Shown piece after piece: positions 50,850-62,500 of a stretch of DNA of 64,000 nt. Source of the stretch: Fratercula arctica. Its lineage: Eukaryota; Chordata; Aves; Charadriiformes; Alcidae. Within the stretch, counting starts at the first letter, position 1, and every line of letters starts with the position of its first letter. Where the stretch lies: NCBI GenBank assembly GCA_947846985.1, contig CANTUZ010000002.1:53648885-53712884 (forward strand), read 5' to 3'. Below the pieces are notes generated by a model. The model was not told the DNA's origin, made no database searches, and worked only from the letters and a program-made list of their open reading frames with translations. The position numbers and the translations under genes were made by a program.

Positions 50850-52281
50850 CTGTGCAACAGAGTCAAACAGATGGTGTTAATGGGGGTGCTGGCGCGACTG
50901 GCCCCTTGTAGCCGTACTGAGAGACAGGCAGGGAGGGGGAGGAAACTGGGAGAAGAAAGGGTATTTTGGTCTGCAGCTGATTGGTGCTGAAAAGACTGCA
51001 AAGGAGTATGGGGATTTCATCTGTTTCTCATGATAAAAAGTCACGTCGTTATGGGCTTGTATTTTAAATGTTTTATTTAAAGATGCTAAAGGTCCAGGGA
51101 ATCTGAAACACTATGAGAAAGGCACTGGTCAGGGTCAGGAAGTCAGAAACATGAGATGTGAAAGGTTCTTCTGTGCCACCAAGACAACATCATGAACAAA
51201 TGCAAAGGACCACAGCCCTGACCTGCTGTGCACTCTTACCCTGGCACAGCAAAGCGGCGGTCAGTAGGAGGACACAGAGACAGAAAGGAAAAAGTCCTTG
51301 TGCTACAGATAACAGTGGAAGGCTGAGACCAGGAAGGGTTACTTTAATCATACACTAGGTTGGAGCATACTGGATGTACTGGAGGGGGAAAATATCCTCC
51401 TTGGAATGGTAATTAAACATTTTGATGCATCTCGTAGTGAGAAAGCTTGCAAAACACTTCCTATAAGGGAAGAGAAAACACTTCTGGTCAGGATCGGGAC
51501 AGAACTGCACAGCTAACTGCCTTTAACTCCAAATGCAATTCTACTGCCCCAAAGAAACGTGGTCTTGGAGACCCCAGGCAACTCCTGCAGTTCTCCATGG
51601 CACAGCAGGGACCAAATCCAGCTCCTGATGATGGCAACATGCCCAAGCCGTGCTAAGGGTGGACTGCTAATCTTGAGACAGGACAGATGATGGTGGGCTG
51701 GTGCTCAAGTGCTCAGCTCTATTTTATCTGCCACAAGCGACATTGACTAGAAGATCATGCTGGACCTCATGATGAAGATCAGGGACTGAGTAATCCCAAA
51801 ACACCTGGCAGGTTTGGGCTACTGCTTCCCCGTGACTTCTGGCTTCCTCCACTGTCAAGTGGGGAAAACTGGTGGGAAACCAAATGATGTCTGTCGGCAC
51901 CCATGGAATTTCGTGAAAATCAATGGGTTGTAGCAAACAGCCCCAAGGCATTTGTTTTCACAAATCTGTATCTTCTGGCTAAAATCCATGTAGATCTAGA
52001 TGAGAAGTGTGGGGAAAAAAGGCTGATCTGTGGAGTACCAGTGATTCTCAGCAGCAATTATTCCTCCTGAGTCAGATTTTGAGAAGAACAGATGGGGACA
52101 GATTTTTTGATCTGGGAAGCTTTGGTGTTGAAATACTTTATTGTCCTACAAAATACCTGAGGTTGTATGTGAAATGGAAAATCACTTTAAGTTATGCATA
52201 TCAAGAAGAACGTCTTTTCTCCTTGAAGCTCAAAGAGCAATACGAAAGTGTGTGAGAGAAACATTCAAAAAGTAATTGTAT

Positions 52282-52396
52282 GCTTTATAAAACATCAGTT
52301 GCAAATATTCACTTATCCTCCTCATTTTTAAATGCTACCCACGTTCAGCAAAATACAGTCTTGCTAATCTAGGGCTTAAGGGAACTCTGATGATAT
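52282..52396. repeat. Diverged duplicated segment, copy 1
   Basis: Shares order and spacing of several words with copy 2 at 52724-52835: TTTATAAAACAT near the start, a TTTT-AATG block, and AATAC-G-CTTGCT near the end. The family is not recognised. Confidence 0.5.
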
Positions 52397-52723
52397 TGAC
52401 GTGAGAGGGTTATATTGAGTCTATAAATATTGCACAGGCAGAAGAGAACCGTAAAGTTTCCCAAAGCATAACAGAATAAACTTAGCAAAAGGAATATTAA
52501 GAGTAAGTTTCATTAAATATTTCCTGACAGAAAGGGCTTTTCGATTGTGAGCTAGCTACTTAAACTACATACATACAAGCCACAGTGGGACCCACTTCCC
52601 TATTTCTGAGGGGAAAAGATCATACTTGGATAATATACTTTATTTTTTGCACTGTGCAGCAATGCCCTGAATTTGAAGAGAAGCGGGCAATTTGGGTTGG
52701 GCAAGAGTGGTATTTTGTCTCTG

Positions 52724-52835
52724 TGTTTTATAAAACATTACCTGCAGTGTACATTTAATCTTGTTTTTCAATGTCCCTCATGTTTGGTAGAATACGGCCT
52801 TGCTGGTTTAAAGGGCTTCACAGGGCACTGATAGC
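52724..52835. repeat. Diverged duplicated segment, copy 2
   Basis: Second copy in the same orientation, about 440 bases on, with TTTATAAAACAT at the start and GAATACGGCCTTGCT near the end. It may be an old transposon family or a local duplication. Confidence 0.5.
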
Positions 52836-54924
52836 ATCTAGGTAAGTAGACTTTTGTTTTATCAGACTAATGTTAATTCACAAGCGGGGGGTTTTAATGT
52901 TGTTTTTTGAAAATGCTCTACTATGCTCTAAGTGCCAGCAAATCATATAACTAGAACTGTATCAATAATAAATGGAATCAAATAAATTACAGCTTTTGAA
53001 ATACGATATTCTATTCAGCCAGTCTCGGTATTTTCCTTTAAAACCAATATTGCTCTTTAAATGGAGACTTCTTCATGCTGGGGTGGTCAAGACTAACACC
53101 CACGGCTGGAGCAGGAATCTCAGTCATGAGCTCTGTCACTGACTCTCCTAAAGGATGTCTTCGTGCCACCGTCCCCTTTGCTCCTCTTCTGCCATCCATG
53201 CGCTGTGGCAGTGGGTTGGTGCACATCTGCCTGCTCCCAGCAACACGTGGTGGGGAGGCACCTCTTGGGAGGAGTTTTGGTCCTTCCTACTACGAACAGC
53301 AGTGCTATGCAACCCTTCTATAAAGCGAGTGCCATTTTAAAATTAGGTTTTAAATCCAGAGGGAGGGACCTGTTCCAGAACCTCATTAATCTGCTGGAAT
53401 TTAGCATCATTCGCTGCCCAAAGCCATGCAATGGACAGTTTACACCTGCTTGGGTTTTGTCTTTTACTTAAGCAGTTCTACTGTCACCTACTGTTTAGCG
53501 TGTATATCAGTTTGCGTATATCTTTTCCATATGGTGAAATATTTATAAAATGTCTTCTGTTATAGATTCTCAGTTTCTTTTCTTTTCAATCTTTATTTTA
53601 CTTTTTTTTTTTTTAAATGACCCTTTTCGTTATTGAATTAGGTGCCTCACACAGTAAAAGCATTAGGATTAGAATGTATAATTCTTCCACATCCTGCACT
53701 TTCTGTGGTCATTTATGTATTCACAAAGTGAGTATACAATATTTAACTGTTGAAGTTTGTTTTCTTAGAAGCCATGCAAATGTTTTTTTAACATGACTTG
53801 AGGCTAGGAACTAAACTGCAATTTTTAAAAAAATAAATTGTTTGACATTTTCAAAGCAAAAAGTTTTATTTTTTTTTCCAAAACAATATTTCAAGGCTAC
53901 ATGGAAACATAATTTTTAAAATTGTTAAGGACAAACGACTCTCTCGTTTCTTTCATGCACTTGATTGAATGATTTTGGGGGATGAGCATTTCATTTTGGA
54001 AAGAAATTTGCCACAAGTTGACTCAGAACTGTTTTTAAAGTTTCCCTGTGTCGTTACCAATGACAAAGTTTTGTAAACCTCTTTGTTCTCTGCCTGCAGA
54101 ATGGCTAAGAGGGCATTTGAAAAGCTCCCCCCACAACACCTCTGCTAGGAATAGCTGGGTGCAAAAGGTGAATATTTATATATTTGTGTACATTCCAGGA
54201 AGCTGCTATGGTAAATATAATTCTCTATATCATTCTTTTGTATTTACTGCTGCCTCCTTTTTGCACTTAAACATGGTCTTTGCTTGTCCACTAGTGTGTA
54301 GCCAGCCCTTGCCAGAGGCAGGTGGGCTTTGCCAGCGCTATCTCTGCTCGTGGCCTGTTCCCCCCCCGGACCTACACCTAGTTGGTGACTCTGCTGCCCC
54401 TCGGCTGGGTGCAATGTCTGCTCTTCTCCAGTCTTAAAAAAGAAACAAAAGATCTTTATGGTACAGGTATAGGAAATGGGACCGAGTTAAAAAAAAAAAA
54501 AAAAAAAAGGCTTTTATAAACATTTGAGGTGGCTTGGTGTTTTTTTTTTTTCAACTTCAGAGTGTTTTGCAAAGATTAACCACCAAATTCTTTACTAAGC
54601 CCAGGTGGTAATTTAACAAGTGCTGCCTTTCCTGTACCATGTATGAAGACGAAAAGCGAGCGAGCCTGTCTCACAACTCACCCCGCCCAGCCGGCAGTCG
54701 GTGCTTCAGGTGGTTTATGAGGCCTCCCGAGCCCGGCTCAATGTCAGCAGGTGCTGCAGAGCCTCCCAAAGCCAGCAGAGAAAACCTTGATATCAATCCC
54801 CCCAGTCTGAAAAAGTTGGTCTGCACGCCAGGGAATATGAAGCTAAATTTCACAAAGTATTTGAAGTTGTCAGACCTTAACATCTGCCAAAGCTGCACCA
54901 CTGCCTGAGCTGTGATTGATTCAT

Positions 54925-54985
54925 AGGTTTTTAAGGCTGGAAAGGACCATTAATCTGATCCCCTGAATAGAGCAGGCTGTCAAAA
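54925..54985 (-). mobile_element. Ancient CR1-like fragment, minus orientation
   Basis: GATTCATAGG, AAGGCTGGAAAGGACCATTA and GATCCCCTGAATAGAGCAGG resemble the 3' end of old amniote CR1-type LINEs. It is more diverged than the other copies. Confidence 0.55.
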
Positions 54986-55690
54986 GCCATCATTACGGCA
55001 AACCGAGAATGATATTTGCGTCTGATTGAAGTGCATCTTCCAGACCTCATGGTTCTTGTAACTACTTCCCTTCCTCCCCACCCGCTATTTCTGTTTATTC
55101 ACTTGGTGCAACATCCTTAACTTCCCACTTTAGGCTCTGTAGGAAAGAAATCATGTTCTTTAAATTGTACTGCTAAGCAGCCAGAATATATTTGACTGCT
55201 GTAAAAATAACAAATAGAAGAAATTACAAGAAATAATAGATATCCGAACTTATATGCCATAGCTTTTGAAGTTCTCTTACCAAGCTAATGTATGAATTCT
55301 CAGTACTACACTCTGTCACCAAGTTATTTTTTAGAGTGAATAAATAGACAATATAACTATTGTGGCACCTAGAGTCAGTATAGCTGTATGAGGGATAGCT
55401 TTTCCCAATAGTAACCTTCTCAAAATGCTGGAAGATAATGAAAACCTCTATACTTTTTAAAATGTCATTTCATTCTTTGCTAACACAATGCTTAAAAAAA
55501 CTGCTGAGGGCTAAGTGCAGCTTAATAAATCTCGAAACCACAGCTCCTTCGCCATTTGGAAAACTGTGACGGAGTCCAAATGTTGCTACAGCAGGAATGA
55601 ATAATTCATGGCAACAAGGTCAATAATTTTGAAACTAAAAAACTATCCAACAATATCCATAGCAATAGCAAGGTACAGAAATTCTCCTAC

Positions 55691-55784
55691 CTCCTTGCAA
55701 GAACTTCATTGGGTAAACTATAGCATGGTACCGGTCTATGCTTAGTGACACAAGGACGTAAGTTGAGGCATATAGAAGGACCAC
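55691..55784 (-). CDS. NPSR1: NPSR1 coding exon, TM3 and DRY motif
   Basis: The acceptor is CCCCAG. The exon encodes VVLLYASTYVLVSL, SIDRYHAIVYPMKF and LQG, then one base of a Glu codon before the donor GTAGGA. DRY, the G-protein coupling switch of class A receptors, is intact. Confidence 0.96.
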
Positions 55785-56139
55785 CTGGGGCAGAAGATAT
55801 ATGAGGCAGCAAATGAGACGTATTTATCGCAGAAAATAATGTCAGTGAGAACACTGAACTAATAATATCTGAAAACTTTTACTGAGAAAAAAGAAGAAAA
55901 AAGAGAAAAAAATATCCTTGTGTTTTCACCCAAAATCTTTTTCCTTTATCTTGTCCACAAAATTTCAAATACTTATTATGCTTTAATTGAAAGTGTTTCA
56001 ACTTTAAATGACCAGTTTCAGCATTTATCGCTTTTGATGGTACAAAAATGTTTATACAGCATTTTTGTTAGGGTTTATTGCTGTGGGGACACAAAGCCAC
56101 GTGAGCTTGTGCATACAGGGGAGCACAAGTTTTCTATAC
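55785..56139 (-). other. Short NPSR1 intron (355 bp)
   Basis: Unique AT-rich sequence with an A/G-rich stretch near 55884-55912 and no other feature. Confidence 0.8.
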
Positions 56140-56243
56140 CTGGAAGTAGCGAACGATCCTGCAAACAATATCAGGAGCCATGAAATCTCCAGTGTAGCGC
56201 CAGATGATGTCCGTCATTATGTTTATGAGTCCCGTGAATGAAT
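56140..56243 (-). CDS. NPSR1: NPSR1 coding exon, TM2 and first extracellular loop
   Basis: The acceptor is TTTGCAG and the exon completes the Asp codon of DSFTGL. It encodes NIMTDIIWRYTGDFMAPDI, then VCRIVRYFQ with the conserved Cys at the top of TM3, and ends at CAG before the donor GTATAG. It is 104 bases, leaving in phase 0. The codon at 56203-56205 is ATC (Ile), matching human position 107. Confidence 0.95.
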
Positions 56244-56793
56244 CTGCAAAGAAAATTAACTGAAGAAGCATTAAAAGAAGCAAACACATGACTGCAGGTG
56301 AGCCACAGAGGCAGGTATGACCCTTGGGATGTACCAGCTCCCCCAGCCATGCTGTGACCGGTCCGTAAAGGATGCTAGAGGAGCTGGGAAGGCCTCAGAA
56401 AACACTTAGAGTTTTGTGGTTTTATTTTCTTTTAATTTAAAGCCAATCCATTCAGACAGACGAGGTGGGATTCTTCTAAGCATCAGAGCTGGCATCTTCT
56501 CGTGAGCACGACTTGCCACTGCCCTCTGGGCTGTGGGCCAGCTGGCTGGCATGGCAAACAGGTATGAGCTGCACCCTTAAAGTGCCTTTTTCTCTCCGTT
56601 GCTAATTAAGGGTTGTAAGGTGACCAGCTGAGATGGCCATGTCAGCCCTAGACTGGATGCAGATCCTGGTCTATACTCACATCTATACCAAAGATGCCTA
56701 AAATTAGATCTATTTCTCCTGAAATAACAATTTTGCTTTTTGTGTGTGCAGATGCATAAAAAATCACCTCTGGGTTGTTACTCCCACATACGT

Positions 56794-56965
56794 AGAATCA
56801 CAGAACGGTTTAGGTTGGAAGGGGGCCTTTAAAGGTCATCTAGTCCAACCCCCCTGGAATGAGCAGGGACATCTTCAACCAGATCAGTTTGCTCAGAGCC
56901 CCCTCCAACCTGACCTTGAATGTTTCCAGGGGTGGTGCATCTATACATCTAAACGATCCACGAGA
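56794..56965 (-). mobile_element. CR1 LINE 3' fragment, minus orientation
   Basis: AGAATCACAGAACGGTTTAG, GTTGGAAGGGGGCCTTTAAA and GGTCATCTAGTCCAACCCCC match the reverse complement of the CR1 3' end, and a body region (CAGGGACATCTTCAACCAGA) follows. Similarity fades after about 56965. Confidence 0.9.
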
Positions 56966-59230
56966 GACATGGAGGGGGTGGCCCTGATCCTGCAGCCTGC
57001 TGGGCTCACCACTGGCTGCCAAGATCCCCCAGGTTTCCCATGAGGAGTGGATAAAATATAGCGTTGGAGAAGCTGTAGGTCAGTGTCTAAGTGCGTCGTC
57101 TTGATCCCAGTTGTGCCAAATATTGAACTATTTAATGTCTTTTTGTCTTTTATTTCACTGTAAAAAGAAATATGTCTCCTGTGAAAGCACTTGGGGTGAA
57201 ATCCAAATGCTGCTGAAGTTAGTGGAAATTTTGTCAGGATTTTATTCGAAAACTTAATTATTTAATGACTAACCCTGCCCTGTCAGCTTAAAGTTAGCCT
57301 GCTTATGCCTGTACTTCTCCTGTAGTCTGCATTCACCAAAATTAATACACCTCAAGCCATCTTCTTTTCTTTTTTTTTTCTTTCTTTTTGGAGCAAATCT
57401 GAGGAGATGTTCCAGCTTTTGTTCTGCTTCTTATTGTACAAATGAACATTCACAGCAACGCAAGTTTTACAAAGGAATTGCAAAAGCTGGTACTGCTGTT
57501 GTGCATATAGGCAATATTAAATTTTGTCTTTAAAAAACAAGATCATAAAAAAGTTCTCTCCCTGTAGGACAGGATACATGTTTTAAGTGCTGTCCATGGA
57601 AGAAAATACGCGTCAATCCAGTGTTTTGCCACTTCGACTAACACAGCACGTTGCTCTTCTTGCACAGTTTACCACAAAGGGAGAGAGCAGGTTGGGAAAA
57701 TATTTTGTATGATTTATCACGACAAAACCAAGTAACATCCTTATTTAAAAAAAATCAGAGTGGTGAGGTAAAATGTTTCATTTTGATACTACCATTTTAC
57801 ACATTCGAAAACCACCTCTAAAATTTACTGTGGCAGAGGCATTCTAACCCCCAAATCAGAAGACTTTGGTTTGAAATGTATGCTTTTGGAGACAAGATAT
57901 TTCAACAATTTCAAAACTTTTTTTTTTTGAGCAGTGGACAGTTTGTACAGGAATTTCCAAGCAAGCAGGTATGGGTTTGTCAAAATGAGTTTCTTCCAAG
58001 CTTTTTGAAATTCCAGAAATTCCAGATATTTCTAGCTGGAAATTGAGATCTCAACTTAATGCTTTAGAAGCAGCAACCTGTTTTGCTTCACTGGAAAACT
58101 AGGATTATTTTTCCTGTATCAGTAATCCTTTATCTCCTCTATTTCTTCAAGGCTAAGTTCGAAAGGAAATTAGAACAGAAATATCATTGCTGTTGCACAT
58201 AACTACATTGCCTCCCTCCTCATGACTTTATTGTTCAACTAATTCTGGTTTGTTCTTTCCTCTCCTGGTGTTTCCCCATTTTCTCTTTCTTCTCTCTTCC
58301 CCTGCCTCTAGAGGGAGGGTGGATCAGAGATGAACTCCAGAAGAAAGTTTGTGGTTTGAAACCTTGTGTTAAATGTTGCTCATTGGTTAGAGTAAATGGG
58401 GCAAGGGATGATTGTTCCTCTGATGAGTACAGCAGCTTTAAGACTTTATGGAAAAGATTGTAGGTGTATATAATTAAGGTGGTCTTTGAAGAAACCACAG
58501 AGTTTAAGTGTTTCAAAAAGTGAAATGCATCTCTCAGCAGTGGTTCAAATCCAGCCCTTCCCCTTTCCTTACTCCTGAATTATTGATTCATATTCTCACT
58601 CTCTCCAGTAATGAAATATTCATAGGTTCAAAGCCATACACATCAATAGAGCTTCACCTCAGGGTATCCTCCAGCTTTTGATGGTCTGAGCATCCGCCAA
58701 GCAGGTGGGAAATGGAGGTTCATCTTCTTTCCAGAGCAGGAGGGTGCAGGGCCTGCCCTCCCTCCTGCCCATTTCCATGCTCTCTAGAGGAAAGAGTGGG
58801 AGAAGGGAAGGCCCCTCAGCTGTCTCCTTATTTCCCCCTTCTCACGGCCGTTTTGCCATCCCTTTCCAAAGCAGTAGGAGAGAGATTTGGAGGTGGATCC
58901 TGCAGGTGAGGTGAGAGACGGGCTAGTGTCCTGTCGGTCTCTGAGACACTGGCTGCAGAGCCACTTGCTGGGTGCAAGCGATTTGGGCAGGCCCAGAAGC
59001 GCCCTTCCATAGTACACCCACATCAGCTTTTTTGTTTGCGTCAGGAGTGCACTTTTTTAACCTGTGGTTGGCCCCTACATGATGGAGAAGCCACAGGGGA
59101 ATGAGCCTTTGGTTTGGCTAATGCTTGCCCTGAAGGTGCTCTCCAGGGGTGCCCCTCATGCACCCCATGCCATGCAGGTGCCAGCCAGTGCTCAGGCTGA
59201 TGGACCAGCTCTGGAGTCATGAATGTCTCT

Positions 59231-59377
59231 GAAGACATTCAAAACCTGCCTGGACGCGTTCCTGTGCAACCTGCTCTAGGTGACCCTGCTCCAGCAGGGG
59301 GGTTGGACTAGATGATCTCCAGAGGTCCCTTCCAACCCCTGCCATTCTGTGATTCTGTGTTTCTGTGATTCTGTGAC
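59231..59377 (+). mobile_element. CR1 LINE 3' fragment, plus orientation
   Basis: AAACCTGCCTGGACGCGTTC, GGTTGGACTAGATGATCTCC and AGAGGTCCCTTCCAACCCCT followed by three ATTCTGTG-type terminal units. It is 5'-truncated and low in divergence. Confidence 0.93.
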
Positions 59378-59417
59378 CACGGGGGCTTTACTCAGATGAA
59401 ATAACCCCCCAGAATGC

Positions 59418-59449
59418 ACAGTGTAGATCTGTCTTTGGATCTACACAGT
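59418..59449. repeat. 12-bp inverted repeat with one mismatch
   Basis: ACAGTGTAGATC at 59418-59429 and GATCTACACAGT at 59438-59449 pair in 11 of 12 positions around an eight-base loop. Confidence 0.75.
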
Positions 59450-59470
59450 CAAAGCTCCATCTTTGTCATA

Positions 59471-59505
59471 CTAGAGGTCTGCTCCCTCTAGAGGTCTGCT
59501 TCCCT
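59471..59505. repeat. Tandem duplication of a 17-bp unit
   Basis: CTAGAGGTCTGCTCCCT at 59471-59487 is followed directly by the same unit with one extra T. Confidence 0.85.
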
Positions 59506-62500
59506 ACTTCATGAGCTTTAAAGACAACTCAAAACCATCTTTCTCTTGCAAGCCTTTGAGTGAGGTTTTTCAGGTGACTGCAGAGGCTTTTAAGCAAGGT
59601 TTAAACTTCACAGCTTCTTTGTGCTGGCAGCCTGAGCTCCTCTCCCCCAGCGGTATATTTTAAGAGCTCTTTGTGCTGAGTTTCTGAATCCCTGCGAAGG
59701 GCTAAGCAGGTGCTCCTCCGAGCGTGTGCCCCTGAGCACAACACACATGCAAGTGCCAAGGCAGATGCAGCCAGCTGTGTGTGCACACTGAATTAGCCAG
59801 ATTTCTCAATACCCTTTAATCATAGAAACGTTTCTCCACGCAACATCCTCATGCCCTCCGCAGGTTTCAGAAATCTCTCTTGTCTTTCCTATCCTACCAA
59901 GTACCAGACCAACTTTGCTCACTCCTTTGCTCTTCTACTGCCTGCTCCAGAGGGTGTTTCTTATCCCATCTCTTCAAAGGAACAGACTCTCTCAGTGTGA
60001 CCCAACTGCACACCTTTTGAGAATTTGTCATGCAGACACAGGTTACTTTACACAGAGCCACCAAGTAAATAATGTGCCTTGTGCAGGTGGTCAGGAAAAA
60101 CACAGCAAACCTACATGTTATGACAAAGAATTTGTGCTACTGCTCCCTGCTGTATACACTCTAATCTGTTGATTCTGCGCATCGTTTTCTATTACGCATC
60201 TATGATTCACTGTCTCGTCAGCTCACTGGTTACCCCTGTGCTAAGCATACGTGCAAGCTCCACCGATTCACTTCTTGCCCTGAATGTCCCACCTGGTCAT
60301 TTCTTGTGTTGTGTCCTCCCCCCTCCAGTGCCACAAGTACCTGGTGCAAACCTTTATTAGTAATTTAGACAATGAATGTGCTGCTCGTTGTTCTGTTATC
60401 TTACTGCTCATCACAGACACAATAATTAGACTTCATTTTTTTCACGCCTTCACAGCTACAAGCCCCCTTTCACACAAAGGCCCAGTGTCCCAGTGCTAAA
60501 AATCTGATACACAGATCATGAATTACCAGCAGAGCTTTAGCCACTGGTAGATGAATCCTCCTCACCCACGTATCATCTCAGATGCAATTACAGCCACGAT
60601 CGGTGTCTTGAAATCCCCGTTTGCTCTGTAATTTGGATTGCTGTGATAGAGGTTAGTGTTCAGTCAGCCGATTTCAGTGATGTGATCTCAGCAGATCCCA
60701 CCTTCCCTGGTTGCTTTTCGCAAGCCTACACCTCAGTGTATGTCACTGGGTTACATCACTGATGTCCTAAGTGGTAAATGTCAGCTATAGGAAACCAACG
60801 TAGCCGATGATACATCGCTCTAAAACTCAGTGTCCTCATTACTGCTGGTATCCCCACTGCTCCTTACTAAGCTGGTGGCTTACACGTTAGATGCTTGTAT
60901 TCTTTCCCTGATGAATGTTCCTGGGACAAATGGCACCAAGCTTGTTCCTGAAAACAGCGCTAATCAACCTCCGCTCCTAACTGCGTGTGAACTTGTCATT
61001 GCCACTGCTTTCTTAATACTCTGGGGTTTTTTTTTACCAAGAAGTGGTGCATGTACAGTGGTTCTGTGTCTGCATTGCTAGGCAACAGTGTGGCTCATTT
61101 AATTCCTCAGAAAAATAGGCAGAAAATCAATTAATGACATATATTCTCTTTTGATAGAAAATAAAAATACCAGCAAGTGATAGTTTGTGACTTATAGCCA
61201 AATATATGTTCACAAAATTCTGTAGGCAAAATGATTCCGTGTTGAACAGAAGACAACAGCACTGGTGTGATGGGAATGGTAGGAGTTTGCTCTTGAGGGG
61301 AGGTGGAGTTGCTATAAACTAATTTAAAAGAAAAAGTCCATGAGACTTCAATAATAAGGAAAAGTAGAGGGAGGTAGGGAGGGAAGATGGCTTTGCCTGG
61401 AGTGCACAGGGAGGGAAAAACTGCCTATTGGTGTTTGCACAGCTTGGAGCTGCATGAACTAGGCAGGTCTGCAACCCTTCAGCTGCCTCTTACCTGTCGC
61501 CACCATGGCTGCAGCCCATCCTCAAAGGCAGAACTAGTATTTGGCTTTACAAACCTGTCAGCGTTTCAAAATGAGGGATTTTTAAACAGCATTTATCAAA
61601 CAAGAAAACAGCTGAGAAGGAGAAGCAGCTGTTATTCCTAGAGGAGACTGAAACATACTGAATATAGTACTGCAGCATCTATGGCTGGGAAATATGGCAG
61701 GTCCTGAAACAATACGTGAAAATCCTGGACCCTAAAGACCAATATTACCCAAGTCTCCGTCATGCTCAGCAAAATCTCTTTGGATTGTTTCTGGGCATGA
61801 CTGAGTGCAGGCATTGCCTCTAGGCATTTGGGCACAGGAACCGCTCGGTTGAGGAGGTGGTGGCAGCAGCTTGGGTGACAGGGGCTGCCTCTTATGGCCA
61901 ACGAGCACAAAAGGGTGAAAAAGAAAACATTACCCTTGGAGGAACAAATCTGAATGCAGGCTTGCTGTTGCTGTGAGTGAGACAAATTTTCATGGCAAAA
62001 ACCCCTCCACAGAGATAGAAGCCCATTATAGAAAACAGATGGAGGTAATTAGCGGTCTAGCATGGGAATAGAGACAGGTTACAACTGTCCTAGTTAATCT
62101 GTTCATAGAAATTCATTGACTTGATGGCATTGACAAAAGGATGTACCTTGTGCGGACTTCAGGATATTTCTTTTGTTACAACTAAGGAGGTTAAGACAAA
62201 AATCTGTGCTAGCAAGTCTGCAAGAAAATATCTCTATTATTTGATTATTAGTAGTGACACCACTCTTCCCTTAAGACACTTACCCTAAAGATGCTGAAAG
62301 TCTTTTCTGTCAGAAGTGGAGAGCAGATAGCTGGTAAACTGCTGTGGGTTAAAAAACTCAACACGTCATCTCAGCTGCCATGTGATCATTTTTTCCCCTG
62401 ATGAGAACAGTACTACTAAGTTGGATGTGGTGATCCGTGACTTTTTGGAGAAGCTGTGCCTCTTACTGAAATTTCATCCCTTTTTTCATGTCGCTTACAG

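Larger units (their letters stand above)
50850..55690 (-). other. NPSR1 intron with an old internal duplication
   Basis: Holds two diverged copies of one segment of about 110 bp (52282 and 52724), A/T homopolymers (about 54489-54508 and 54539-54551) and an old CR1-like fragment near 54925. No further exon was recognised. Confidence 0.65.
36501..56243 (-). other. NPSR1: NPSR1 gene, TM2 to C-terminus (seven coding exons)
   Basis: The neuropeptide S receptor is a class A G-protein-coupled receptor of the vasopressin-like group; it signals at the plasma membrane through Gs and Gq and acts in arousal and anxiety (family knowledge). Seven exons join in consistent phases, giving about 280 residues; human Asp94 to the end at 371 is 278. 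Landmarks are DSFTGLINIM (TM2), the TM3 Cys in APDIVCR, SIDRYHAIVYP (DRY motif), EVQCWALWPDDSYW (loop 2 with the disulfide Cys), FLVYFIPL (TM5), IRTIWMKSK (loop 3), CWSPYF (TM6), NSAINPLIYC (NPxxY, TM7) and the C-terminal EMQVLSKPEYI. The exons for the N-terminus and TM1 are not found and should lie beyond 64000. The gene converges on DPY19L1, as in human. All key class A residues that can be seen are intact. Confidence 0.95.
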
